This document shows, in pieces, positions 42,141 through 52,477 of a stretch of DNA of 64,000 nucleotides. Under the pieces are notes generated by a model. That model did no database searches. It was not told the origin of the DNA and was given only the letters and a program-made list of their open reading frames with translations. Origin of the DNA: Kineosporiaceae bacterium (GTDB lineage: Bacteria > Actinomycetota > Actinomycetes > Actinomycetales > Kineosporiaceae); contig JAEUJN010000008.1 in NCBI GenBank assembly GCA_016794595.1, positions 62,001-126,000 on the forward strand. The letters are read 5' to 3'. Each line of letters starts with the position of its first letter. Position 1 is the first letter of the stretch. The position numbers and the translations under genes are program-made.

Positions 42141-44011
42141 GTGACGGGACCCCTGCCCAGGGGACCGACGGGACGAGGGGCGTCGGGGGGAGCCGGACGA
42201 CTTCCACCTCGGCCTGGGCCACCGTGCGCCGCGGTCTGCGGTTCACTCCGGAGATCACCCGCGGGCTCGGAACCACCCTGGCGATCGCGCTCCTGGCCAC
42301 GGCCGGGCGGGTCGTCGTCCCGATCGCGGTGCAGCAGACCCTCGACCGGGGGATCCGGGGGCCGGGCGGGCCACGCCCCGGCCTGGTGGCCGTGATCGCC
42401 GGTCTGGCCCTGGTCGGGGTGCTGATCTCCGCGGCGGCGTCCTACCAGGCCAACGTGCGGATCTTCCGGGCCACCGAGGCCGGTCTGGCCACCCTGCGGA
42501 TCACTGCCTTCCGGCACGTGCACGACCTGTCGGTGCTCAGCCAGAACAGCCGCCGCCGGGGAAGCCTGGTGGCCCGGGTGACCACGGATGTCGACACGAT
42601 CTCGACCTTCGTCCAGTTCGGCGGCCTCATGCTGGTGCTGTCCGGTGGTCAGATCCTGGTCGCCACCACCGTGATGACCATCTACTCCTGGCAGCTGACG
42701 CTCGTGGTGTGGGGCTGCTTCCTTCCGCTGTTCGTGCTGCTCCCGCGGTTGCAGCGGATCGTCGCCCGGGCCTACCTGGGGGTGCGTGAGCGGGTCGGCG
42801 CCACCCTGACGGCGATCTCGGAGGCCGTGGTGGGGGCGGACACCATCCGGGCGTACGCGGTCGAGGAACGCACCCAGGCCAGGATCGACCAGGCGATCGA
42901 GGCCCATGCCCGCGCGGCCACCCGGGCCCAGGTGCTCGTTGCCTCGAGCTTCTCCGGCGGCGTGCTGGTCTCGGGACTGGTGGTGGCCGCGGTGGCCGGG
43001 GTGGGCACCTGGATCGGCATGGACGGTGATCTGACCCTCGGCCGGCTGGCGGCGTTCCTCTTCCTGGTGCAGCTGTTCACCGGTCCGGTGCAGATGGGCA
43101 CCGAGGTGCTCAACGAGCTGCAGAACGCCGCGGCGGGGTGGCGCCGGGTACTCGACGTGCTGGACACCCCGGCGGACGTGGAGGACCCGCCGGACGGCGT
43201 CGTCCTGCCGCGGGGACCGATCCGGGTGCGGTTCGAGGGGGTGGGCTACCACTACCCGGGCGGTCCACCGGTGCTCACCGGAGTCGATCTGGACCTGGCG
43301 CCACGCCAGCGGGTGGCCGTGGTCGGCGAGACCGGTTCGGGCAAGACCACCCTGGCCAAACTGCTCACCCGGCTGATGGACCCCACGGGGGGCCGGGTGC
43401 TGCTGGACGACATCGACCTGCGCCGGATTGCCTTCTCGTCGTTGCGATCCCGGGTGGTGCTGGTGCCGCAGGAAGGGTTCCTGCTGGATGACACGATCGC
43501 GGCGAACCTGCGCTGGGCGCGTCCGGACGCCTCGGACGACGACCTGCGGCTGGCGATCACCGAACTGGGCCTGAGCGATTGGGTCGACGGCCTGCCGCAC
43601 GGTCTGGCAACCCAGGCCGGTCAGCGGGGCGAGGCGCTGTCGGCCGGGGAGCGGCAACTGGTGGCCCTCACCCGGGCTTACCTCGCCGACCCCGACCTGC
43701 TCGTGCTGGACGAGGCGACCTCGGCGGTCGACCCGGCCACCGAGGTGCGACTGCAACGTGCGCTCGACGGGGTGACCGCGGGCCGGACCTTCGTGGCCAT
43801 CGCCCACCGGTTGAGCACCGCCGAGTCGGCCGATCTGGTCGTCGTGGTCGATGCCGGCCGGGTGGTGGACGTCGGCACGCACCGGCAGTTGCTCGGCCGG
43901 TGTGCGGTGTACCAGCGCCTGCACGCGAGCTGGATGCGGGGCAGTACCGACCAGCAGCCCGGCATCGAGGTGCGGGGGGCCAGCTCCTCGGCGGCACCCG
44001 AGGCATCCTGA
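42137..44011 (+). CDS. ABC exporter half-transporter, catalytic partner
   Basis: A 624-residue permease-ATPase with six membrane helices (about 50-330) and an ATPase domain (about 355-590). Walker A GETGSGKTT, Walker B LLVLDEATS with the catalytic Glu, and the H-loop IAHRLST are all canonical, but the signature reads LSAGE instead of LSGGQ. Combined with its partner this gives one consensus site (this Walker A/B plus the partner's LSGGQ) and one degenerate site. The substrate is unknown; a multidrug, lipid or peptide exporter is possible. Confidence 0.92.
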   Translation: MSDGTPAQGTDGTRGVGGSRTTSTSAWATVRRGLRFTPEITRGLGTTLAIALLATAGRVVVPIAVQQTLDRGIRGPGGPRPGLVAVIAGLALVGVLISAAASYQANVRIFRATEAGLATLRITAFRHVHDLSVLSQNSRRRGSLVARVTTDVDTISTFVQFGGLMLVLSGGQILVATTVMTIYSWQLTLVVWGCFLPLFVLLPRLQRIVARAYLGVRERVGATLTAISEAVVGADTIRAYAVEERTQARIDQAIEAHARAATRAQVLVASSFSGGVLVSGLVVAAVAGVGTWIGMDGDLTLGRLAAFLFLVQLFTGPVQMGTEVLNELQNAAAGWRRVLDVLDTPADVEDPPDGVVLPRGPIRVRFEGVGYHYPGGPPVLTGVDLDLAPRQRVAVVGETGSGKTTLAKLLTRLMDPTGGRVLLDDIDLRRIAFSSLRSRVVLVPQEGFLLDDTIAANLRWARPDASDDDLRLAITELGLSDWVDGLPHGLATQAGQRGEALSAGERQLVALTRAYLADPDLLVLDEATSAVDPATEVRLQRALDGVTAGRTFVAIAHRLSTAESADLVVVVDAGRVVDVGTHRQLLGRCAVYQRLHASWMRGSTDQQPGIEVRGASSSAAPEAS

Positions 44012-44072
44012 GGGCAGGCAGCAGGCACGGGGCACGGTGTGCGGTCGGTGGGCACCGGGCGGACCCGGCGCA

Positions 44073-44078
44073 CACACT
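44073..44078 (+). promoter_or_regulatory. Candidate -10 box of the SRPBCC gene
   Basis: CACACT lies 6 bases before the GTG at 44085 and no ribosome site is seen; a weaker example of the leaderless arrangement. Confidence 0.3.
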
Positions 44079-44084
44079 GGTGAT

Positions 44085-44516
44085 GTGCCGGCCCCGCGGA
44101 TCAACCTGAGCGTGAGTACCGCGGGGTCCGCGTCACCGGACCTGGTGTGGCAGCGCTACCTGCGCACGGAGCTCTGGTCGAGTTGGTCACCGCAGATCCG
44201 AAGGGTCGACCCGGACGGCGCCCGTCTGACCCTCGGCCTGACGGGCGTCGTCCACGGGCCTGCGGGCATCGGCGCCCGATTCGTGGTCACCGGGCTCGAC
44301 CCGGCGTCCCGGAGCTGGAGCTGGCAGGTTCGCCCCGTGCTCGGCACCCGGCTGGGGGTGCCGTTCACCCTGGACCTGGACCACACCGTCGACGCATCAG
44401 CCGGGCAGGGCACGCGGACCACCCTGACCATCTCCGCTGCGCTGCCTGCCGCTGGCGCCGTGATCGGCTACCTGCCCTGGGCCCGCCTCGCGCTGCGACG
44501 GCTGGTCCGTCCCTGA
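44085..44516 (+). CDS. SRPBCC / polyketide cyclase-like protein
   Basis: A 143-residue protein with the pattern of the START/SRPBCC lipid-binding fold: an N-terminal strand INLSVSTAGS, a helical segment with WQRYLRTELWSSWSPQIRRVD, alternating beta strands (ARLTLGLTGVVHGPAG, ARFVVTGLD, SWSWQVRPVLG, VPFTLDLDHTV) and a C-terminal helix LARLALRRLVR-like. Function unknown; such proteins bind hydrophobic ligands. It lies 73 bases after the exporter genes. Confidence 0.7.
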   Translation: MPAPRINLSVSTAGSASPDLVWQRYLRTELWSSWSPQIRRVDPDGARLTLGLTGVVHGPAGIGARFVVTGLDPASRSWSWQVRPVLGTRLGVPFTLDLDHTVDASAGQGTRTTLTISAALPAAGAVIGYLPWARLALRRLVRP

Positions 44517-44570
44517 ACCTGCCGGCACCGGCTCCGGCCGGACCACGGCGGACCACCGCAGGGTGGCCGG

Positions 44571-45578
44571 TCAGCGCCCCAGTTCGAGCACAGCGGCACC
44601 GGTGACCCGGTCGGCGGCCAGGTCCTGCAGGGCGGCATCGGCCTGGTCGAAGGGCCGCGCGTCGACCGTGGCCCGTACCCCGAGAGCGGCCGCCAGCCGC
44701 AGGAACTCCTCGCCATCGGCGCGGGTGTTCGCGGTGACGCTGCGCACCTCCCGCTCCTCGAACAGCTCGCGGGCGTAGTTCAGGGAGGGCACGTCCGAGA
44801 GATGGATGCCGGCGATCGACAGCACCCCACCCCGGTCCAGGGCCCGCAAGGCGACCGGCACCAGGGTGCCCACCGGGGCGAACAGTACGGCGGCGTCCAG
44901 CTTCTCGGGCGGCTCGTCGTCGGCCCCGGCCGCGGAGGCGGCCCCCAGTGCGAGCGCCAGCCGTTGCGCCTCGGCCGACCGGGTCAGGACGTGCACGGTG
45001 GCACCCTGGGCGACGGCGACCTGGGCGACCAGGTGCGCCGAGGCCCCGAAGCCGTAGATCCCCAGACGGCCGCCCGGGGGTAGCCCGGCCCGCTTCAGCG
45101 CTCGGTACCCGACGATCCCGGCGCACAGCAGGGGAGCGGCGTGGACGTCGTCCACCGTCTCGGGGAGCCGATAGGCGAAGGCCTCGTCGACCACGGCCTG
45201 TTCGGCGAACCCGCCGTCGGTGTCCCAGCCGGTGAATCGCGTTGCGGCGCAGAGGTTCTCGCGCCCCGATCGGCACCACCGGCAGGCGCCACAGGTGCCC
45301 CGCAGCCAGGCGATGCCGATCCGGTCCCCGAGGGCCAGGCGGGTGACACCCGGGCCCAGGGCGTCCACCTCGCCGACGATCTCGTGCCCGGGCACCGTGC
45401 CCGGACGGCGCGGAGGCAGGTCGCCCTCGGCCAGGTGCAGGTCGGTGCGGCACACCCCACAGGCGCGCACCGTGACCCGGACCTCGCCCGGCCCGGGCAG
45501 CGGAGCCGCCCGCTCCACCAGCCGCAGCGGGCGTGAGTGCGCCACCGGCCCCGGCTGCTCGACCACCCATGCCCGCAC
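44571..45578 (-). CDS. Zinc-dependent alcohol dehydrogenase
   Basis: A 335-residue medium-chain dehydrogenase. Catalytic zinc ligands Cys40 and His65-Glu66 (GHE) and the four structural zinc cysteines 96, 99, 102 and 110 are present, and the NAD(P)-binding segment [16 protein letters not shown] is intact. GFGASAH is typical of the AdhA/YahK-like branch. The GTG at 45578 is preferred because GGGAGG precedes it at 8 bases; a GTG at 45611 would add 11 residues. Substrate unknown, probably an aldehyde/alcohol. Confidence 0.85.
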   Translation of the reverse strand: MRAWVVEQPGPVAHSRPLRLVERAAPLPGPGEVRVTVRACGVCRTDLHLAEGDLPPRRPGTVPGHEIVGEVDALGPGVTRLALGDRIGIAWLRGTCGACRWCRSGRENLCAATRFTGWDTDGGFAEQAVVDEAFAYRLPETVDDVHAAPLLCAGIVGYRALKRAGLPPGGRLGIYGFGASAHLVAQVAVAQGATVHVLTRSAEAQRLALALGAASAAGADDEPPEKLDAAVLFAPVGTLVPVALRALDRGGVLSIAGIHLSDVPSLNYARELFEEREVRSVTANTRADGEEFLRLAAALGVRATVDARPFDQADAALQDLAADRVTGAAVLELGR

Positions 45579-45623
45579 CCGGCTCGCCTCCCTACATCCA
45601 GCTCGGGTCACATCCTGCTCGGG

Positions 45624-46628
45624 TCAGCGCACGGAGGGCAGGTCCACCGGTCCCCGGACGGGCGCGAGGCCGATCACGATCGTCGCCTCGAGCTCCGGCT
45701 CGTGCACCACCCGGGCCACCAGCCCCTGCGCCTGCGCCAGGGCAGAGGTGACCGGCGCCTGCGCCCGGCCGGTCTCGATCATCACCGCACCCGACGGCGC
45801 CAGCCACGAGCCCAGCTGTGCGATGGCCCGCCGCTGGACGTCCAGCCCGTCGGGACCGCCGTCCAGGGCGGCGCGCGGCTCGTGCAGCCGGGCCTCGGGG
45901 GGCATGGTCGTCAGGCCGGACGTCGGCACGTAGGGAGCGTTGACCATCACCAGGTCGAGGCGACCTGCCAGGTGGCCGGGCAGTGCGGAGAACAGGTCCC
46001 CGCAGTGAACCTGGCCCGTGCCCGCCAGGTTGCGCCGCGCCCAGCCCACGGCCACCGGGTCGCTGTCGGTGGCGTGCACCTCCAGGTCCGCCACGTCCAG
46101 GGCGGCGCGTGCCCACCGGGTGACCAGCGCTGCGGCGAGCGCTCCACAGCCGCAACACAGGTCCAGCACCCGCCTGCGGTGTGGCATCGCCCCCGTCAGC
46201 TGGTGCGGTGTCCGCTCACCGCGGGACCGGCTGGCCGCCACCTCGCGCAGGAACCGGAACCCTTCTCGTACCAGCAGTTCGCTGCGCCGGCGGGGCACGA
46301 AGACTCCCGGTCCGACCCCGACTCGCAGGCCGTCGAACTCCGCCCAGCCCAGCAGGTGCTCGAGCGGCTCCCCTCGCACGCGGCGGTCGAGCCGCTCGGC
46401 CAGCTCGCTGCCGTCCGCGGTCTCGGAGATCAGCAGGTGAGCCTCGTCCTCGGCGAACACGCAACCTGCGGCCCGCAACCGTGCCACGACCTGGCTGAGG
46501 TCGGGGTGGTCGGTCTGCCGGTCACCAGGCCGGTCACAGGGCCGGTCGGGCGGGGAGAGGGATGGGCTCGAGATGGGTCCGAGGATACCCGGGCGCGCTC
46601 TCCCGCCCCCGGATGACAGGATCGGCAC
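45624..46628 (-). CDS. PrmC-like protein-glutamine methyltransferase (related family)
   Basis: A SAM-dependent methyltransferase related to PrmC/HemK, which methylates release-factor glutamine. The SAM motif [16 protein letters not shown], the acidic [17 protein letters not shown] and the substrate motif VNAPYVP are visible; NAPY replaces the usual NPPY. This fits the PrmC-related family (TIGR03704) found in actinobacteria. The longest sensible start, GTG 46628, has GGAGGA about 5 bases upstream and directly abuts the hisI start on the other strand; the first 45 residues are low-complexity, so a later start (GTG near 46491) is possible. Confidence 0.8.
   Translation of the reverse strand: MPILSSGGGRARPGILGPISSPSLSPPDRPCDRPGDRQTDHPDLSQVVARLRAAGCVFAEDEAHLLISETADGSELAERLDRRVRGEPLEHLLGWAEFDGLRVGVGPGVFVPRRRSELLVREGFRFLREVAASRSRGERTPHQLTGAMPHRRRVLDLCCGCGALAAALVTRWARAALDVADLEVHATDSDPVAVGWARRNLAGTGQVHCGDLFSALPGHLAGRLDLVMVNAPYVPTSGLTTMPPEARLHEPRAALDGGPDGLDVQRRAIAQLGSWLAPSGAVMIETGRAQAPVTSALAQAQGLVARVVHEPELEATIVIGLAPVRGPVDLPSVR
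46617..46622 (+). promoter_or_regulatory. Candidate -10 box of leaderless hisI
   Basis: CAGGAT lies 6 bases before the hisI ATG, identical in sequence and spacing to the box before aroC. It lies inside the first codons of the divergent PrmC-like gene's upstream region. Confidence 0.4.
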
Positions 46629-47027
46629 ATGTCCTCCGCACCGGCCGCCCACGATCCGGGGGTCGGCCCCCATCCGGTCGCCGACCCGCCCATCCTCGAC
46701 CCGCAGCTGGCCGCTCTCCTGAAGCGCACTCCCGACGGCCTGGTGTGCGCCGTCGTCCAGCAGTTCGACTCGCGAGAGGTGCTGATGGTGGGCTGGATGG
46801 ACGACGAGGCGCTGCGCCGGACCCTGGAAGGGGGCCGGGTGACCTACTGGAGCCGTAGCCGCCGGGAATACTGGCGCAAGGGGGACACCTCCGGGCACGT
46901 GCAGTGGCTCAAGGGGGTCCGCGTCGACTGTGACGGCGACGCCCTCCTGGTCAGCGTCGATCAGGTCGGTCCGGCCTGCCACACCGGAACCCGTTCGTGT
47001 TTCGAGGCTTTCGAGGTGACGCGATGA
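46629..47027 (+). CDS. hisI: Phosphoribosyl-AMP cyclohydrolase
   Basis: HisI opens the adenine ring of phosphoribosyl-AMP, the third step of histidine synthesis. The 132-residue protein has GDTSGHVQ (85-92), [11 protein letters not shown] with Mg ligands Asp100/102/104 and Zn ligand Cys101, and the two further Zn cysteines Cys117 and Cys124. It overlaps trpE (ATGA), so a histidine gene heads a tryptophan operon; hisI-trpE linkage is common in actinobacteria. Confidence 0.97.
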   Translation: MSSAPAAHDPGVGPHPVADPPILDPQLAALLKRTPDGLVCAVVQQFDSREVLMVGWMDDEALRRTLEGGRVTYWSRSRREYWRKGDTSGHVQWLKGVRVDCDGDALLVSVDQVGPACHTGTRSCFEAFEVTR

Positions 47028-48613
47028 CCCGGATCGACGCCCCGGGGGACCACTCGCCGCAGGCGGACTCACCCCTGCACCAGGTCTCGCTCGGGCAGAC
47101 CTGGCCCGATCTGGACACCTTTCGCGTGCTGGCCAAGGACCGTCGGGTCATCCCGGTGGTCCGCCGCTTCCTGGCCGACGGCGAGACCCCCATCGGGGTG
47201 TACCGCAAGCTGTCCGGCGACGCGCCCGGCACCTTCCTGCTGGAGTCGGCCGAGCAGGGCGCGTGGTCGCGCTGGAGCATCGTGGGCGCTGCCAGCCGAG
47301 CGACCCTGACCAGCCGGGACGGCGCTGCGCACTGGATCGGGACGCCGCCGGTCGGCGTCCCGACCACCGGGGATCCGCTCCAGGCGCTGCGGGACACGGT
47401 CGCGGTGCTCGGCACCGCGCGGCTGCCGGGGCTGCCGCCGCTGACCGGGGGCATGGTCGGGTTCGTCTCCTGGGACGCCGTCCGCCGCTGGGAGCGCATC
47501 CCGGCCGGTGCCACCGCCACCGTCGACGAGCTCGGCGTGCCTGAGCTGAGCATGAGCCTGGCCACGGACCTGGCGGTGCTGGACCACAACGACGGCACGC
47601 TGGTGCTGATCGCCAACGCGGTGAACCACGACGCCACGGACGAGCGGGTCGACGAGGCGTGGGCGGACGCCGTGGCCCGTCTGGACCGCATGACGGCCGA
47701 GCTCGCCGCTCCCGCGCCCTCGACGGTCGCCGTCCATGCGCCCGCCCGCCCGGAGCCCACGGCCCGCACGGACGAGCAGGACTACCTGCGTGCCGTCCTG
47801 GCCGGCAAGGAGGGGATCCGGGACGGTGAGGTCTTCCAGGTCGTGCTCGCCCAGCGCTTCGACCTGGACTGCCCGGCGGACGCCCTGGATGTCTACCGCG
47901 TGCTGCGGGCGACCAATCCCAGCCCGTACATGTACCTGTACCGGACCACCGATGCCCAGGGACGCCGGCTGGACGTCGTCGGCTCCAGCCCGGAGGCCCT
48001 GGTCACGGTGACCAACGGCAGGGTGGTCTCCCACCCGATCGCGGGTACTCGCTGGCGCGGGGCGACCGCGGCCGAGGACAACGCCCTGGCCGCCGAGATG
48101 CTGGCCGACCCCAAGGAACGCGCCGAGCACATCATGCTGGTCGACCTGGCCCGCAACGATCTCGGCCGGGTGTGCGAGCCCGGCTCGGTCGAGGTGGTCG
48201 ACTTCATGCAGGTGGAGCGCTACAGCCACGTCATGCATTTGGTGTCGGTGGTCGAGGGCGATCTGGCCGCCGGCCGCACGGCGTACGACGTGCTGCAGGC
48301 GACCTTCCCGGCGGGCACGCTGTCCGGGGCGCCCAAGCCCCGGGCGATGGAGATGATCGAGGATCTGGAGCCGGTGCGGCGCGGCCTGTACGGGGGAGTG
48401 GTGGGCTACCTCGACCTGGCCGGGGACATGGACCTGGCGATCGCCATCCGCACCGCGTTGATCCGGGACGGCGTGGCCCACGTGCAGGCGGGGGCCGGGA
48501 TCGTCGCCGACTCCGTCCCGGAACGCGAGCACGAGGAGTGCCGCAACAAGGCCGCCGCCGTGCTGCGTGCGGTGGCCACGGCGTCCACGTTGCGGGCGCC
48601 GGGCTCGGCCTGA
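47024..48613 (+). CDS. trpE: Anthranilate synthase component I
   Basis: TrpE converts chorismate to anthranilate with ammonia from TrpG. The ATG at 47024 overlaps the hisI stop and yields 529 residues. The feedback site LLES (near residue 76) is present; the catalytic domain has the expected [31 protein letters not shown] and [19 protein letters not shown] segments. No trpG or trpD lies in this cluster. The gene overlaps hisI too closely for a separate attenuator, so regulation by leader peptide upstream is unlikely. Confidence 0.97.
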   Translation: MTRIDAPGDHSPQADSPLHQVSLGQTWPDLDTFRVLAKDRRVIPVVRRFLADGETPIGVYRKLSGDAPGTFLLESAEQGAWSRWSIVGAASRATLTSRDGAAHWIGTPPVGVPTTGDPLQALRDTVAVLGTARLPGLPPLTGGMVGFVSWDAVRRWERIPAGATATVDELGVPELSMSLATDLAVLDHNDGTLVLIANAVNHDATDERVDEAWADAVARLDRMTAELAAPAPSTVAVHAPARPEPTARTDEQDYLRAVLAGKEGIRDGEVFQVVLAQRFDLDCPADALDVYRVLRATNPSPYMYLYRTTDAQGRRLDVVGSSPEALVTVTNGRVVSHPIAGTRWRGATAAEDNALAAEMLADPKERAEHIMLVDLARNDLGRVCEPGSVEVVDFMQVERYSHVMHLVSVVEGDLAAGRTAYDVLQATFPAGTLSGAPKPRAMEMIEDLEPVRRGLYGGVVGYLDLAGDMDLAIAIRTALIRDGVAHVQAGAGIVADSVPEREHEECRNKAAAVLRAVATASTLRAPGSA

Positions 48614-48622
48614 GGGGTCGTG

Positions 48623-49225
48623 ATGGGCGCTGCGGAGCGTGCGACGTCCCGCCGCACGCTGGTGCTGGCGGCGCTGGCCGGGGCGGGCCTGGTCGCGCTG
48701 AGTTCGGGACGGGTGTGGTTGACCACCGACCACGACCCGGCCTCGTCCGTGGTGACCGCAACCGTGAGCTCGTCGGTCCGCGGCGGTGCTGCCGTTCCGG
48801 GCCTGCTGGCCCTCGCCGTGGTCGCGGCCGCCGGTGCGGCGGCGGTGAGCATCTCCGGACGCCGACTTGCGCAGGCTTGCGCGGCGGCGCTGACGCTGGC
48901 GGGCCTGGCCCTGGTGGCCCTGGTGGGCCGGGTGATCGCCGCTCCGGTCCCGGCGGCGCGCTCCGTGGTCGCGGACTCGACCGGACTTGCCGGGGAGGCG
49001 CTCTCCGCGGCCGAGGTCGGGGCCTGGGCGGTGACCGGCTTGGCCGGGTCGATCCTGGTGGTGGTGGCCGGTGGGCTCATGGTGGTCCGGGCGCCGACGT
49101 GGCGCTCGGAACCGGGCAGGTTCGAACGGGCCGGCGACCACTCGAACGGTTCGGTCCCGAATCGCCGCGAATCGCCCGAACCGCTGTGGGATGCGATCAC
49201 CCGCGGGGAGGACCCGACCGATTGA
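48623..49225 (+). CDS. Trp biosynthesis-associated membrane protein (TIGR02234)
   Basis: A 200-residue protein with four predicted membrane helices (about 13-30, 56-80, 84-108 and 132-158) and a polar C-terminal tail. GLVALSSGRVWLT near the N-terminus fits the TIGR02234 family, found between trpE and trpC in actinobacteria. Its function is not known; the position suggests a role linked to tryptophan synthesis or export. ATG 48623 or GTG 48620 are equally possible starts. Confidence 0.85.
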   Translation: MGAAERATSRRTLVLAALAGAGLVALSSGRVWLTTDHDPASSVVTATVSSSVRGGAAVPGLLALAVVAAAGAAAVSISGRRLAQACAAALTLAGLALVALVGRVIAAPVPAARSVVADSTGLAGEALSAAEVGAWAVTGLAGSILVVVAGGLMVVRAPTWRSEPGRFERAGDHSNGSVPNRRESPEPLWDAITRGEDPTD

Positions 49226-49313
49226 CGCGCCGCAGCTACCGGAGGACGGCGGGCTGCACCGCGGCGGGCCCTCGGGCTGCAACAATGTGGCCCAGGTGAA
49301 AGGAGTCGGCGCC

Positions 49314-49541
49314 ATGGTGGAGAGTTCGGTGGCCCAGAAGGTGCATCACGAGAATCACGGCAACAGTGTGGCCGCGTGGACCAGCGTCATCGTGATCATG
49401 CTCGGAGCGCTGATCTCGTGCATCGGCGTCGTGATGGCGAGCACCACCGTCGCCATCGCCGGTGGCGTGGTCTGCGTGGTCGGCGCTGTCCTGGCCAAGG
49501 TGATGTCGGCCATGGGCTACGGGAGTGCCGGGCGCGGCTGA
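49314..49541 (+). CDS. HGxxPAAW-like small membrane protein
   Basis: A 75-residue protein with two predicted membrane helices (about 23-42 and 45-66). HGNSVAAW (15-22) matches the HGxxPAAW motif of a small actinobacterial family except that the proline is valine. AAAGGAG precedes the ATG at a suitable distance. The family is regularly found between the Trp-associated membrane protein and trpC. Function unknown. Confidence 0.8.
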   Translation: MVESSVAQKVHHENHGNSVAAWTSVIVIMLGALISCIGVVMASTTVAIAGGVVCVVGAVLAKVMSAMGYGSAGRG

Positions 49542-49629
49542 CGCCCCGTGCGGGTCCAGGGCTGGGTCGGACCATGCCGTCGAGGTCGGTAGGATCGACG
49601 CGTAGTGTCCGTCGCCCACAGGGGGATCC

Positions 49630-50442
49630 GTGACAGTTCTCGACGACATCGTCTCGGGAGTCCGGGAAGACCTCGTCGAGCGCCAGGAGTCCGTTCCGCT
49701 GGAGCGGCTGCAGGAGCAGGCGGAGCGTCAGCCGAGCGCGAAGCCCGCGATCTCGGCGCTCTCGGATGCCGATGCCGTACGCGTCATCGCCGAGGTCAAG
49801 CGGTCCAGTCCCAGCAAGGGTGCGCTGGCCGCCATCGCCGACCCGGCCGCGCTCGCCCGTGACTACGAGGCCGGCGGCGCCAGCGCGATCAGCGTGCTGA
49901 CCGAGCGGCGCAAGTTCGGCGGCAGCATCGAGGACCTGCGATCCGTCCGGCGGGCGGTCGACATCCCGATCCTGCGCAAGGACTTCATCGTCTCCGCCTA
50001 TCAGGTCTGGGAGGCCCGGGCCGCCGGCGCCGACCTCGTGCTGTTGATCGTGGCCGCCCTCGAGCAAGAGGCCCTGGTCTCCCTGGTCGAGCGGGTGCAC
50101 TCGCTGGGGATGACCGCCCTGGTGGAGGTGCACGACGCGGACGAGGTGCCCCGAGCGGTGGATGCCGGGGCGAAGGTGATCGGGGTCAACTGTCGGGACC
50201 TGCGCACCCTGGTGGTCGACCGGGACAACTTCCAGCGGGTGGCCCCGACCATCCCGGACGGCATCGTCAAGGTGGCCGAATCGGGGGTTCGGGGACCCTA
50301 CGACGTGCACACCTTCGCCCGGGCCGGGGCGCATGCCATCCTGGTCGGCGAGAGCCTGGTGACCGGCACCGATCCGCGGGCAGCCGTGGCCAACCTGGTG
50401 GCGGCCGGAGCCCACCCCGCCCTGCGGGCGGCTCGCAAGTGA
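49630..50442 (+). CDS. trpC: Indole-3-glycerol phosphate synthase
   Basis: TrpC closes the indole ring from CdRP. The 270-residue TIM barrel starts at a GTG with GGGGGAT just upstream; TAGGAT at 49589-49594 may be an internal promoter. Motifs [34 protein letters not shown] and AESGV include the catalytic Glu and Lys residues. The stop overlaps the trpB GTG. Confidence 0.97.
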   Translation: MTVLDDIVSGVREDLVERQESVPLERLQEQAERQPSAKPAISALSDADAVRVIAEVKRSSPSKGALAAIADPAALARDYEAGGASAISVLTERRKFGGSIEDLRSVRRAVDIPILRKDFIVSAYQVWEARAAGADLVLLIVAALEQEALVSLVERVHSLGMTALVEVHDADEVPRAVDAGAKVIGVNCRDLRTLVVDRDNFQRVAPTIPDGIVKVAESGVRGPYDVHTFARAGAHAILVGESLVTGTDPRAAVANLVAAGAHPALRAARK

Positions 50443-51656
50443 GCGCGCAGCCGACCTCGGCCCCGCTCGCGGAGGCCACGGGCCCGTACTACGGGAGGTT
50501 CGGCGGCCGCTTCGTCCCCGAGGCCCTGATCGCGGCCCTGGAGGAGCTCGAGGCGGAGTACGCCAAGGCCTCCGCCGACCCCTCGTTCGCCGCCGAGCTC
50601 GACCGCCTGCACCGCACCTACACGGGCCGGCCGAGCCTGCTCACCGAGGCCCCCCGGTTCGCCGGGCACGCCGGTGGCGCGCGGATCCTGCTCAAGCGCG
50701 AGGACCTGAATCACACCGGTTCCCACAAGATCAACAACGTGCTCGGCCAGGCCCTGCTGACCAAGCGCATGGGCAAGCACCGGGTGATCGCCGAGACCGG
50801 GGCCGGCCAGCACGGGGTGGCCACCGCGACGGCGGCCGCCCTGCTCGACCTCGAGTGCGTGGTCTACATGGGCGAGGAGGACACCCGCCGCCAGGCGCTC
50901 AACGTGGCGCGGATGAACCTGCTCGGCGCAACGGTGGTGCCGGTCACCAGTGGGTCGCGCACCCTCAAGGACGCGATGAACGAGGCCATGCGCGACTGGG
51001 TGACCACGGTGGAGCACACGCACTACCTGATCGGCACGGTCGCCGGCCCGCACCCGTTCCCCAGCATGGTCCGGGACTTCCACAAGGTCATCGGCCAGGA
51101 GGCCCGCGCGCAGGTGCTGGAGTTGACCGGGCGGCTGCCGGACCTGGTCGCCGCCTGCGTGGGTGGTGGTTCCAACGCGATCGGGATCTTCCACGCCTTC
51201 CTGGACGACCCGCAGGTGCGCCTGCTCGGGCTCGAGGCCGGCGGCGACGGGGTGGAGACCGGACGGCATGCGGCCTCGATCACCGGCGGCTCGGCCGGGG
51301 TGCTGCACGGCAGCCGGACGTTCATCCTCCAGGACGAGGACGGCCAGACCGTGGAGTCGCACTCGATCTCGGCCGGGTTGGACTATCCGGGCGTCGGGCC
51401 GGAGCATGCCTGGCTGGCCGAGACCGGCCGGGCCACCTACCGGCCGGTGACCGACGCCGCGGCCATGGAGGCGTTCCGGTTGCTCTGCCGCACCGAGGGC
51501 ATCATCCCGGCGATCGAGAGCGCCCACGCGCTGGCCGGTGCCCTGGAGGCGGGCCGGGAACTCGGCCCGGATGCGGTGATCCTGGTCAACCTGTCCGGTC
51601 GAGGGGACAAGGACGTCGAGACCGCCGCCCGCTGGTTCGGGATGGGCGAGCAGTGA
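50439..51656 (+). CDS. trpB: Tryptophan synthase beta chain
   Basis: TrpB joins indole and serine on pyridoxal phosphate. The 405-residue protein has the PLP lysine Lys97 in [23 protein letters not shown], and the phosphate-binding GGGSNA. The N-terminus [14 protein letters not shown] is standard. It overlaps both trpC and trpA by 4 bases, which ensures equal synthesis with the alpha chain. Confidence 0.98.
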   Translation: MSAQPTSAPLAEATGPYYGRFGGRFVPEALIAALEELEAEYAKASADPSFAAELDRLHRTYTGRPSLLTEAPRFAGHAGGARILLKREDLNHTGSHKINNVLGQALLTKRMGKHRVIAETGAGQHGVATATAAALLDLECVVYMGEEDTRRQALNVARMNLLGATVVPVTSGSRTLKDAMNEAMRDWVTTVEHTHYLIGTVAGPHPFPSMVRDFHKVIGQEARAQVLELTGRLPDLVAACVGGGSNAIGIFHAFLDDPQVRLLGLEAGGDGVETGRHAASITGGSAGVLHGSRTFILQDEDGQTVESHSISAGLDYPGVGPEHAWLAETGRATYRPVTDAAAMEAFRLLCRTEGIIPAIESAHALAGALEAGRELGPDAVILVNLSGRGDKDVETAARWFGMGEQ

Positions 51657-52477
51657 GCGCCACGGTGAACACCCTCACCAGCGCCACCGTCCTGGAGGAC
51701 GCCCGGGCCGAGGGCCGGGCCGCCCTGGTGGCCTACCTGCCGATCGGGTTCCCCGACCTGCCGACGTCCATCGCCGCTGCCCGTGCCGCTGCCGAGGGGG
51801 GAGCGGACATCCTCGAGCTCGGACCGCCGTACTCCGACCCCCTGATGGACGGACCCGTGATCCAGCTCGCCGTGGACGCGGCGCTGCGGGCCGGCACCCG
51901 GGTGCGCGACCTGTTCACCGTCGTCGAGCAGGTGGCCGATGCCGGCGCGTGCCCGATGGTCATGTCGTACTGGAACCTGGTCGATCGTCACGGTGTGGAG
52001 CGGTTCGCGCTCGACCTGGCCGCTGCCGGTGGGGCGGGGATCATCACCCCGGACCTGATCCCGGACGAGGCCGCCGAGTGGATCACCGCCAGCGACGCCC
52101 ACGGCCTGGACCGGGTGTTCCTGATCGCGCCCTCCTCGACCCCGCAGCGGCTGGCCGCGACGGTCGCCGCCTGCCGGGGGTGGGTGTACGCCGCCTCCAC
52201 CATGGGGGTCACCGGCATCCGCAGCCAGGTGGCCTCGAGTGCCCACCTGCTGGTGGAGCGTGCGCGCGAGGCCGGCGCCGAGCGGGTCTGCGTGGGGTTG
52301 GGGGTCTCCAGCCGCCAGCAGGCTGCCGAGGTCGCCGGGTATGCCGACGGCGTGATCGTCGGGACGGCGTTCGTGCGGGCCCTCGCCGAGGCCGACTCAC
52401 CCCGGGCCGGCGTCGCCGCCGTCCGGGCCCTGGCCGCCGATCTCGCCGCCGGGGTGCGCGAGGGTCGCGCGGGGTGA
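51653..52477 (+). CDS. trpA: Tryptophan synthase alpha chain
   Basis: TrpA cleaves indole glycerol phosphate and channels indole to TrpB. The GTG at 51653 gives 274 residues. The catalytic Glu55 and Asp66 lie in [18 protein letters not shown], and MSYWN, APSS and GVGVSS-like GLGVSS phosphate motifs follow. The stop overlaps the lgt GTG. Confidence 0.97.
   Translation: MSATVNTLTSATVLEDARAEGRAALVAYLPIGFPDLPTSIAAARAAAEGGADILELGPPYSDPLMDGPVIQLAVDAALRAGTRVRDLFTVVEQVADAGACPMVMSYWNLVDRHGVERFALDLAAAGGAGIITPDLIPDEAAEWITASDAHGLDRVFLIAPSSTPQRLAATVAACRGWVYAASTMGVTGIRSQVASSAHLLVERAREAGAERVCVGLGVSSRQQAAEVAGYADGVIVGTAFVRALAEADSPRAGVAAVRALAADLAAGVREGRAG

Noticed and set aside
47024-47100. A trp attenuator or leader peptide before trpE
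   Set aside because: trpE overlaps hisI, leaving no room for a leader, and no Trp-codon-rich short ORF with alternative hairpins was found.
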